Shown: positions 59,901 to 64,000 of the stretch, piece after piece
How positions within the stretch are numbered: position 1 is the stretch's first letter
Layout of the letters: every line of letters begins with the position of its first letter
Assembly (NCBI GenBank): GCA_963971575.1
Contig: OZ020616.1
Coordinates: 9,037,934 to 9,101,933 of the forward strand
Origin: Liopterus haemorrhoidalis
Lineage: Eukaryota > Arthropoda > Insecta > Coleoptera > Dytiscidae
Length of the DNA: 64,000 nt
Direction of reading: 5' to 3'
Position numbers and translations under genes: made by a program
The notes under the pieces: model-generated
The model's input: the letters and a program-made list of their open reading frames with translations, nothing else
Told to the model about the DNA's origin: nothing
The model's database searches: none

Positions 59901-60891
59901 GATATTTGGCGAAAATTCAATTAAAAAAAAGATTTTTGAAAAATAAAAATTGGTTGGTTTATCCAGACATTAAGGGTGGCTTTCTGAAAGCTTAGTTAAC
60001 TTATAACCAAATGGTTAGAAAATGGTTGCTATGGTTACTTATGGGATTGTTATTTTGTAACCGAACTTAACCAAAATATTAAACTCGGCTAAGCTTTCAG
60101 AAACCGACTCTAATGTCGGGTTGCTAACGTAAGAGTTTTCTCTAACTCAAGTTAAAATCATTTATTTTTATATGTTACAACATACAAAAACAAATGATTT
60201 TAACTTGAGTTAGGGATAATTCTTACTTTAACAACCGGCCATAAGAAGTTTTATTTGATACCCCACTAAAAATTTTGAAAAATATTTATTTTTTCGTTGA
60301 ATACATATTTGTTTATACTGTTCCAGCGTTGTATTTTTAAAGAATTGTACAAGCACGACAAATTTCAACTTTCTAGGTCCAGCCGTTTGGCTACAGTTTC
60401 TACTTGACATATGAGTGACGTTATAAGGGTCTTTTGGTCAGACCTACAAAACCCTAAAAAGTATACTTTTCTTAAACATCAAAAAAAAAAAAAAATAGAT
60501 TTCGAAATACTCGCGTCAAAAATTCCGTGCGTACTATACCGGTTAACATCAAGTGCAATACTTTGAATATTTTCACATTTTTAAAATATACCTCTCTGGG
60601 TTATAGATTTTAACTAATGCTTTTATTTTCTTTACAGGTTACGCCGCTTTGCAGGATTTCCTGCAAGCAGTACACGATAGCGGTAACAATTCGAGTGGTA
60701 GTAACCCACCTCCAGGGGGTTACAGTGGTGCCACCACTAGCGAAAGTGGCTCCTCTAACAGTAGCAGCAGCACTAGTTCCACAAGTGGTCACATGTTCGA
60801 TACGTCTGATAGGTACGATAGAAATAACACCAATGAAAATAACAATAATAACGACAGTTATCTAACAATGTTCCGACACTTCTTTTTCTAA
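35966..60891 (+). CDS. RNF126: RNF126/RNF115-type RING-H2 E3 ubiquitin ligase
   Basis: A cytosolic ubiquitin ligase; relatives act with BAG6 on mislocalised proteins and on other substrates. Six exons: 35966-36052, 36819-36920, 45472-45572, 48895-49106, 56247-56525 and 60638-60891. Phases 0, 0, 2, 1, 1 all close, giving 344 residues (human RNF126 311, RNF115 304). An N-terminal zinc ribbon uses Cys17/Cys20 and Cys33/Cys36 (FCHKC, TCPHC, then GGFIEELE). The conserved mid-region is PFENLIQDFILNLGVGWG with GDYAWGREGLDAIVTQLLNQ. RING-H2: Cys196, Cys199, Cys214, His216, His219, Cys222, Cys233 and Cys236 (C-x2-C-x14-C-x-H-x2-H-x2-C-x10-C-x2-C). The tail is Ser/Asn/Gly-rich. Exon 3 (basic, RGRNARPRFVHDPARRRR) is the least conserved, and its 3' boundary was chosen because it closes the phase. 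Introns total about 24 kb, largely transposons. Confidence 0.94.
37205..39045. mobile_element. Foldback-like element with ~250-bp inverted arms
   Basis: The left arm (about 37205-37470) reads GGGTGTAACAGTGAAACGTA, CCATTATTTTCTTTATTATT, CAAGCTAGAGTACA, TTTTTATATCCAT. The right arm (about 38795-39045) is its complement through the same words in the same order. Between the arms lies a 552-bp tandem duplication (37586-38690). It lacks transposase-like coding. It sits in intron 2 of the RNF126-like gene. Confidence 0.75.
37586..38690. repeat. 552-bp tandem duplication with internal palindromes
   Basis: The unit runs from AGTATATTCTG(T/A)AACAAGG at 37586 and again at 38138 to TAGT(A/G)GTCGTGGAGAA. 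Each unit contains an imperfect palindrome between GAATG(G/A)GAAAATT(T/C)GATGCGAGTGG and CCACGAGCA(A/T)CGAATTTTCT. Copies differ by scattered substitutions. Confidence 0.85.
39398..39757. mobile_element. Outer palindromic MITE, split by a second MITE
   Basis: The left arm is TATACTAGCTTCGGC then CAACGCAGTTACGTCACACC and ACGTAACAAACGA. The right arm is the complement of TATACTACCGTCGGC, CAACGCAGTTACGTCACACG and ACGTAACAAACGA. The 229-bp MITE at 39469-39697 is inserted between the arms. Confidence 0.75.
39469..39697. mobile_element. 229-bp MITE, GGTGTGTTCGATTTG type, copy A
   Basis: Inverted ends start GGTTTGTTCGATTTGCACAT and continue about 40 bp (TTGCAGTTACTGTTTACTGC). TA lies on both sides (39467-39468, 39698-39699). 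A second copy of the same length, in the opposite orientation, is at 56746-56974. Confidence 0.88.
39828..39990. repeat. GC-rich GAGGCACG repeat block
   Basis: A local G+C-rich stretch with recurring GAGGCACG, GCGAGGCACCGCTGAGGCAC and CACGTCTA words in an otherwise A/T-rich intron. Probably the head of a degenerate hAT-type repeat. No gene is supported. Confidence 0.35.
40648..40774. mobile_element. Probable hAT MITE (GTGGTTCTCAACC)
   Basis: Left end CCGTGGTTCTCAACC and right end GATTGAGAATCACT are inverted versions of the common hAT end. Flanks share TGCTA, but a full 8-bp duplication is not evident. 40150-40450 nearby carries AATCGGCAG/CTGCCGATTAATC words of another unclear repeat. Confidence 0.45.
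41686..42558 (+). mobile_element. Non-autonomous P-type element 3 with THAP remnant
   Basis: 873 bp with ends AATAGGGGATAGGCATGA and the complement of AATAGGGGATACGCATAA. It contains a THAP finger remnant (42022-42230). The termini share the ATAGGGGA core with the elements at 11303 and 49594 but belong to a different subfamily. Confidence 0.65.
42022..42230 (+). pseudogene. THAP-domain pseudogene fragment
   Basis: Opens MEDPGLSTSKHSRKYCLVPM with CTNSS. It is broken by a stop after about 33 codons, then in a shifted frame reads KAMRRNKIDISEKSKLYVCE and DHF. The CxxxxC pair and the C-x2-H-F of the THAP fold are both present. A GTGAGT donor follows directly, so the ancestor probably had an intron here. 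Confidence 0.62.
42740..42845. repeat. GCGGATGCGGAT repeat (hAT-like end)
   Basis: TGTGCGGATATTTTTGCGGA, repeated TGCGGATGCGGAT words and a closing GTATCCGCACA give inverted TGCGGATA ends. Short and without a clear duplication. Confidence 0.35.
43617..43790. repeat. Hairpin repeat (ATTATGCAAC ... ACTATGCTTTTTCC)
   Basis: Opens ATATATTATGCAACGAG and closes ACTATGCTTTTTCCCCGACT, with an internal palindrome around GCGCCACGAG and CGAGTGAGAAATG. Shares ends with 47575-47700 and resembles the palindromic units at 37586-38690, suggesting one family. Confidence 0.45.
44028..44922 (-). mobile_element. 5'-truncated LINE with 14-bp target duplication
   Basis: Flanked by TTCACAAACTAATA at 44014-44027 and 44923-44936. 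The minus strand holds the C-terminal end of a non-LTR retrotransposon protein; its 3' end carries AATAAAG. The plus strand is strikingly CT-rich because the coding strand is A/G-rich. Confidence 0.82.
44424..44902 (-). pseudogene. Non-LTR reverse transcriptase C-terminal fragment
   Basis: Reads EIWEWKEWKKVERVQERYLR then WILGVDRTTPGYIVREELKR. After a frameshift near 44700 it reads KMCRMCGEEEEDIEHLAKRC, a CxxC...HxxxxC zinc-knuckle-like end. This is the end of the reverse transcriptase plus the C-terminal cysteine motif common in insect LINEs. Truncated at the 5' side and frameshifted. Confidence 0.75.
45875..46971. mobile_element. Pogo/mariner-like element, outer of a nested pair
   Basis: Ends CAGGTGGTTCCCGACTTACT and the complement of CAGGTGGTGTCTCCGACTTA, with TA on both sides (45873-45874, 46972-46973). 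The inner part has GTAAGTCGAATTTGG words. It is interrupted by the element at 46040-46642. No transposase is recognised. Confidence 0.78.
46040..46642. mobile_element. Pogo/mariner-like element, inner of a nested pair
   Basis: Ends CACTCAGCGCTCACTTAATG and the complement of CAGGCAGCGCTCACTTAACG, flanked by TA (46038-46039, 46643-46644). Repeated GTACG/CGTAC and GTGCGGACA words fill it. Short frames give no family match. Confidence 0.75.
47129..47407. mobile_element. 279-bp hAT MITE, perfect 8-bp duplication
   Basis: Begins CAGGGTCGTTTTTTCGCC and ends AAGACGGCCCTG. CTGTGGTA lies at 47121-47128 and 47408-47415. Inner GGCCTAGGGCCC and GGCCATGGCCTAAGGCCC words are shared with other GGGCC-type repeats in the window. 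Confidence 0.88.
47575..47700. repeat. Hairpin repeat, second copy
   Basis: Opens AGTATATTATGCAACTAG and closes CACTATGCTTTTCCTCCGAT, like 43617-43790. The middle is palindromic (GCCATATATTCCGCACGAG against CGAGTGGGGAATATGCA). Confidence 0.45.
48298..48436. mobile_element. Decayed MITE of the CAGTCTGTTCC/GGAACTA family
   Basis: Left end GTCTGTTTCTTTGGTTTAAG then GGAACCAGATTTTGAAATCT, right end AGTTCCGTTTAAATG. Same family as 4327-4732. A piece of the same TIR also stands at 52911-52960. Confidence 0.5.
49594..50420 (+). mobile_element. Non-autonomous P-type element 2 with THAP remnant
   Basis: Ends CTATAGGGATTTGCAGCTAA with GCGCC and the complement of CTATAGGGGAAAAATTTTAA with GCGCC, about 827 bp. 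Contains the best-preserved THAP remnant of the window (49729-49980). Same subfamily as the element at 11303-12250. Confidence 0.65.
49729..49980 (+). pseudogene. THAP-domain pseudogene fragment
   Basis: MYNTYCCVPMCNSLKRRNPE continues ISFHLFPLI, and after a stop at codon 51 the same finger ends SPYIKVCSLHFNDSDY. The C-x4-C, the FHxFP strand and the CSxHF motif of a THAP DNA-binding finger are all present. One stop breaks it; no catalytic transposase part follows. Confidence 0.7.
50856..51949. mobile_element. 1094-bp orphan DNA transposon, ~100-bp termini, 8-bp duplication
   Basis: Begins CTAGGATGATTAAGTAAAGG and ends with the complement. The arms match over about 35 bp almost perfectly and remain alignable for about 100 bp (TGTGTGGAAACCC, GAGAAAGA, TATATAT). 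CGTAGAAC stands on both sides (50848-50855, 51950-51957). No transposase is recognisable. Superfamily is uncertain; hAT, P, Merlin or another 8-bp-duplicating type. Confidence 0.88.
53060..53320 (+). pseudogene. Tc1-like DD34E transposase C-terminal fragment
   Basis: Encodes MQDNARPHVARCVTEFLNQV, then ITIIGWSACSPDLNPIEH. These are the second Asp block and the Glu block of a Tc1-type DDE domain. A frame change follows. It is a different lineage from the element at 29053. No matching ends were found. Confidence 0.75.
53801..53982. mobile_element. Palindromic MITE, CTCCCTCCGTTCG left end
   Basis: The arms share AAGTTAAGTTGTAAAC, AAAACTAAAAAGTTG and TTGGTACGACTGA on both sides of a short loop. 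Only the left end keeps ACTCCCTCCGTTCGTAAAG; the right end seems shortened. Confidence 0.6.
55384..55886 (-). mobile_element. 503-bp pogo/Tigger-like element
   Basis: Ends CCGTATATTCCGGCGTATAA and the complement of the same word, with TA on each side (55382-55383, 55887-55888). GTGCGCGTTATACGCC words repeat inside. The minus strand retains an acidic coding tail (see 55648-55738). Confidence 0.85.
55648..55738 (-). pseudogene. Probable acidic C-terminus of a pogo-type transposase
   Basis: The minus strand reads NDESTSEFDDIPDNISEDEF and DELFKSK stop. Acidic tails with Asp/Glu-Phe repeats are usual at the end of pogo/Tigger transposases, and the position just inside the right end fits. Too short for certainty. 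Confidence 0.4.
56746..56974. mobile_element. 229-bp MITE, GGTGTGTTCGATTTG type, copy B
   Basis: Same length and ends as 39469-39697, with the interior in the opposite orientation. TA lies on both sides (56744-56745, 56975-56976). The two copies differ by few bases. Confidence 0.88.
57086..57745 (-). pseudogene. LINE reverse transcriptase C-terminal fragment (jockey/RTE-like)
   Basis: One reading frame on the minus strand with two internal stops (about 57555 and 57306). It runs YSTAEYCAPEWINSPHARKV, then DIALNETMRIITGAIRSTPT, LKSRHPSVITARITTATGY, and ends NRVRTGHSRSGESLFRWRM with CDCGAERQSMRHIVFECP. This is the thumb and C-terminal zinc-knuckle-like end of an insect non-LTR retrotransposon. 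It is 5'-truncated and dead. Confidence 0.8.
57813..58432. repeat. Diverged R-family fragments in opposite orientations
   Basis: 57813-58107 is in plus orientation (GTAGGTATAACCAAAAAACC to AAAATTTACACATCACATTA), much shortened. 58110-58430 contains a minus-orientation end (GTAAAATTTCGCACATTTCA, TTTTGTAGGTATTTAG). Both are old. Confidence 0.5.
58433..59318 (-). repeat. R-family repeat, copy R6 (reverse orientation, near complete)
   Basis: On the minus strand it runs from TTTTTAGGGTTTTGTAGGTA to GAATATTCACACTTCACATC, 886 bp, with one GTCTGTCT word. The tRNA-like core is at about 58730-58805. Closest to R4 and R2. Confidence 0.87.
58730..58805 (-). other. tRNA-like core of R6
   Basis: On the minus strand GCGATAGCGTAATGGGTTAG and AGCACTGGGTCGTAAG are followed by GAGTTCGAGTACGGAG. 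It is a near copy of the R4 core, showing that the tRNA-like part has been propagated with the element. Confidence 0.5.
59975..60105. mobile_element. Short MITE, GGTGGCTTTCTGAAAGCTTAG ends
   Basis: The left end GGTGGCTTTCTGAAAGCTTA is mirrored by GCTAAGCTTTCAGAAACC on the right; inner ATAACCAAATGGTTAG and TTAACCAAAATATT words also mirror. Exact edges and duplication are uncertain. Confidence 0.55.
60119..60236. mobile_element. 118-bp palindromic MITE
   Basis: GGTTGCTAACGTAAGAG then CTAACTCAAGTTAAAATCAT, loop, and the complement ending TTACTTTAACAACC. Nearly the whole element folds on itself. Confidence 0.7.
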
Positions 60892-61607
60892 TACTCTAAA
60901 ATTCTTCTTTCTATAACAATCGCTTTTATAAATAGCTTAAAAATCAGTATAAACTGATGAATTTGAAATTTAAAGTTTTCTAAAAAATTTAATGAAAATA
61001 TTTCACTTTTTATCACTAAAATAATGTAACATCTGTTTAAATTGTTCGTGATTTAAAACATTTTAATTGTGATTAATCGTTTTATTAATTTTTTTTTAAT
61101 AATTTTAAAATTTTTAATTAATCTATTTTATTTTAATATAACATACGTATTAAAAGTTTTTTGTTTCAAAGTAAATTTTGCAAAATTCAATAACGTATAT
61201 TTGATTTACTATTATCTGTGATATTTTATATTAGGAAAATTATTCAAAATTTACTAGTGTATGACTAGCTTTAGTTTTTAACCAAAATTTTATCAGTTAT
61301 TTTTAACTCGTAATAATTTTAAATTGATGGTATTAACATATAAAATGTTTCAAATATGTCTGCCTGGTACGGCATATATTGTTTTTCTATCAAATTTAGT
61401 TAATTATAATACAATAACTTTATTTTTTTATTTAATCGTATTTTTAATAATTTGTTGCGTTCATAGATATTTTCTTGTGTTAGGGTGAGTGGTTTCTAAT
61501 TTAAAATTTAGAGAGACTGCCACCATTTTTGAATGTAGTTTAGTGCGCAAAATTAAGTTGCCCCAAACAATAATTGTTAGCATTTTTTTAACAATCGGCT
61601 AATTTAA

Positions 61608-61937
61608 ATGCATTTTCTCCTAGGATTGTTAGTATTTTTAGTTTATTTTGGGATTTCATACAAAATGGATTCAGGCGATTGCCTTGGTATAAATTTAATA
61701 TACCTATTCGGTATTTATGTAATCCTACGTAGGCATTTGAAACGACGGCAAGTAAAGCGCGGTAGCAAATTGAAGGCAAAAAGATACGATTTTAAACAAA
61801 TGTGTTCATTATTAATTATTATTTTTATATTATTCTTTATTATTTCGAGATTAAATCTTAATTTATTATTCATACTTTTCTCTATTTTCTATGTTGGCAT
61901 CAAACTTTGTAAATATTACGCTCTTCAAACACGCTGA
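61608..61937 (+). CDS. Hypothetical hydrophobic ORF in the probable 3' UTR
   Basis: 110 codons with three hydrophobic stretches (FLLGLLVFLVYFGISY, NLIYLFGIYVIL, LLIIIFILFFII and following) and a basic middle. It has no family I recognise. It lies after the RNF126-like stop codon and before the AATAAA at 62086, so it may simply be chance in A/T-rich UTR. Transcript evidence would be needed to call it a gene. Confidence 0.15.
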   Translation: MHFLLGLLVFLVYFGISYKMDSGDCLGINLIYLFGIYVILRRHLKRRQVKRGSKLKAKRYDFKQMCSLLIIIFILFFIISRLNLNLLFILFSIFYVGIKLCKYYALQTR

Positions 61938-62085
61938 TGGATATTTCATAATTCAATCAAATTTGTGGACTGGCTAAAAAGGATTACAAAACATGTGACT
62001 TCTTTTTAGTTGGTTCATATCAGCCATTTTCATAATTTGTTTCATTATTTCATACTATAAACTTTATAATGTATAGAATATTGTA

Positions 62086-62091
62086 AATAAA
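62086..62091 (+). other. Candidate polyadenylation signal of the RNF126-like gene
   Basis: AATAAA in GTAAATAAATTC, about 1.2 kb after the stop codon. Earlier weaker variants exist, so the true 3' end is uncertain. Confidence 0.3.
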
Positions 62092-62482
62092 TTCTCTATA
62101 CGAAATTTTAATTTTTTTGATTTTTTTTTTAATTTTCTTTTTTTTTATTCTGCCCAAGTGCATGAATATATGTCTATTCGTATATGTTAGTCAAAATATA
62201 CGTTTGAATAAACATATATTGAAGAAAAGATTGAGTGTTTTTTAAAGATTTAGAGCTAGCGCGGAGGATCGGTTTTTATTCGGCAAGCGGTTGCGATTTT
62301 TTCGACGCAATAAGTATGCACGAAAAATGCTGCGGTTTAAAAACCGGAACAGGGCCGGAGCATAGCATAGACAAATAAGACTAATTTCTAGGGACCGGAC
62401 ATAAATATCTGTAATTCATCCAAATGAAAAAATGCATAGAAACAATAGATTTGTTTTCTTATTATAAACTATTTCTGTCATA

Positions 62483-63866
62483 CTGTGCATTTATTTTTTA
62501 ATGCAACATGTACTATGTCATTACCATGGATACAGTTTTTGACAGCAATATAAATCGTGTTCATTTTCATTTGCAACATAGACAATTAGTGTGTATACTT
62601 TTGTACATTGCTGATTTAAAAATTAATCAACATGTATACAGATGAAGAAAAAATAATGATGGTAACTTGGTATAACTCCCAAATGAGTTTAAGAGAAGTT
62701 TCTGCTGTATATAGTACAACTTATCCAAATCAGCCAATACCAAATCCCTCTACAATTTCAAGACTAGTTAATAAATTTCATCGCGGAAGATGTCTTAAGT
62801 CAAAACATAATAAAAAAAGAACAACATCCCACAGACGAGAAGCAGTTGGAAATATTATTACAAGTGGAAGAAAACAATCAAAATACTTTAAGATCAATTG
62901 CACAAACCGTTGGTGTAAGTATTGGATCTGTTTTTAACTTCTTAAAAGAAGAAAAATTTCGATCATTCAAAACCATCAAGAATTGTTAGAAAGGGACGCA
63001 GCAGTACGTATGGATTTTTGTTTTGAAATGTTTGAAATAATTAATTCCGACCCAACAATGCTTCAAAGTATTTTATTTACTGACGAAGCAACGTTTACTC
63101 TAAATGCTGAAGTGCACAGACAAAATTTTAGGTACTGGAGTCGAGAAAATTTACATTTGTTTCATTCCTCCCGAACTCAAAGGCCGCAAAAATTAAATTT
63201 TTGGGCAGGGATAATAGGAACCAATATTATAGGGCCTTTTTTTATTGACGGTAACCTTAACGCCGCAAAATATCTAGCCCTTTTGCAAAACCAAATATTA
63301 CCTGCGTTGCGAAACCTGAATATTAATGGACATGTATGGTTTCAACATGATGGCGCACAAGTCCATTATTCTAGAATAGTTAAAAGAATATTTACATAGA
63401 ACTTTCCCAAATAGCTGGAATGGAAGAGGAGGGTCGATGAATTGGCCAGCGAGATCTCCGGATTTGGCACCCAATGATTTTTTTTTTATTGGGGATATTT
63501 AAAGGCCTAAGTATATAATGGAGAACTTAGAGATGTTGCTGAACTGCAAGACAAAATTGTTCAAGCATCCAGCAATATACCTCAAGAGCAATTGCTGAAT
63601 GTTTTGAATCATTTTTATGATCGCTTAACATTTTGTATGCAAGTAAACGGAGAAACTTTAGAACATTTATTATAAGTTTTTATTAGTTATTTTTTTAAAA
63701 TTTTATTATTATTTTTTTATTTGTATTTTCAATAAAATATTTATATTTTGCTTTAAATATGGCTTTTCTATGTTGCAAATGAAAATGAACACGATTTATA
63801 TTGCTGTCAAAAACTGTATCCATGGTAATGACATAGTACATGTTGCATTAAAAAATGAATTCACTG
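62483..63866 (+). mobile_element. Mariner-like transposon with ~105-bp inverted ends
   Basis: 1384 bp. TA lies on both sides (62481-62482, 63867-63868). The arms read TTTTTTAATGCAACATGTAC, CATTACCATGGATACAG and on to TTCATTTGCAACATAGA in both orientations with almost no mismatch. A transposase pseudogene fills the interior. Confidence 0.9.
62632..63675 (+). pseudogene. Mariner-type DDxD transposase, several frame breaks
   Basis: Starts MYTDEEKIMMVTWYNSQMSL with a helix-turn-helix. A frame change near 62850 leads to RSIAQTVGVSIGSVFNFLKE, and another near 62980 to the catalytic part with TDEATFTLNAEVHRQNFRYW, WFQHDGAQVHYS and, after a further break near 63395, SPDLAPNDFF and YWGYLKA. It ends NGETLEHLL at 63675. 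About 37 residues separate the last two Asp once breaks are allowed for. Confidence 0.82.
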
Positions 63867-63895
63867 TATGATTTTGCTGTTAAGTAAATATTAAG

Positions 63896-64000
63896 GGATA
63901 TACAGGCTGTTTAATCTAAGTGTGCCACCATTGCTATCTCGAGAACTATAAGAGCTACGAGGTTGGTTAAATTAGCAAAGAAATACCATTTTACAAGTCT
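63896..64000 (+). repeat. Start of another repeat cut by the window edge
   Basis: TATACAGGCTGTTTAATCTAAG resembles the ACAGGGTGT-type ends at 7973 and 48583. Only about 100 bp are visible. Confidence 0.25.

Larger units (their letters stand above)
59440..60600 (-). repeat. Cluster of old R-family pieces
   Basis: Several minus-orientation stretches recur: ATTCCTATTGTACTATTC at 59520, again near 59810, and ATTCCGTGCGTACTATACCG near 60520. The 60230-60460 piece ends GGTCAGACCTACAAAACCCT. Two MITEs sit inside (59975-60105, 60119-60236). Confidence 0.5.

Overview
The window looks like nuclear DNA from an insect with a large, transposon-rich, AT-rich genome. Five intron-containing, insect-like housekeeping genes are spread through very dense DNA-transposon debris. 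A beetle would fit, but nothing in the sequence fixes the order, so treat that as a guess. All exon boundaries below were read by eye from GT/AG sites, reading-frame phase and family similarity.

Layout. 1-715 is the end of a 157-bp satellite array. 1812-2687 (minus) holds the first three exons of MCM3, whose remainder lies off the left edge. 2930-3775 (plus) is a two-exon OVCA2/FSH-type serine hydrolase that shares a 242-bp divergent promoter with MCM3. 6534-14331 (plus) is a four-exon ZIP (SLC39) metal transporter that ends in an 11-nt coding microexon. 17609-28817 (minus) is a nine-exon GMC (glucose dehydrogenase-like) FAD oxidoreductase with an N-terminal membrane anchor. 34219-35687 (minus) is the two-exon ribosome biogenesis factor RLP24/RSL24D1. 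It shares a 278-bp divergent promoter with the six-exon RNF126/RNF115-type RING-H2 ubiquitin ligase at 35966-60891 (plus), a 1.0-kb coding sequence stretched over about 25 kb. From 60892 to the end there is probable 3' UTR, then a decayed mariner-like element. The genes do not form a pathway; their grouping is ordinary eukaryotic neighbourhood, with two head-to-head pairs.

The rest is mobile DNA. I can delimit many elements by terminal inverted repeats plus target duplications: mariner/Tc1 elements with decayed transposases (18710-20006, 29053-30658, 62483-63866), a piggyBac relic (23051-23646), pogo-like elements (45875-46971 with 46040-46642 nested in it; 55384-55886), three P-type elements with THAP-domain remnants (11303-12250, 41686-42558, 49594-50420), a series of short hAT-type MITEs with 8-bp duplications, a 1094-bp orphan element with about 100-bp termini and a perfect 8-bp duplication (50856-51949), two LINE fragments, and a large foldback element (37205-39045).

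The most distinctive signal is a repeat family, here called R, of about 0.9-1.2 kb with at least six substantial copies and several fragments. It has a (GTCT)n-bearing 5' end, subterminal inverted repeats, a 3' hairpin and, in the middle, a tRNA-like A-box/B-box segment that differs between copies. The architecture resembles non-autonomous Helentron-type (HINE) elements, but a tRNA-like core is not something I know from that group.
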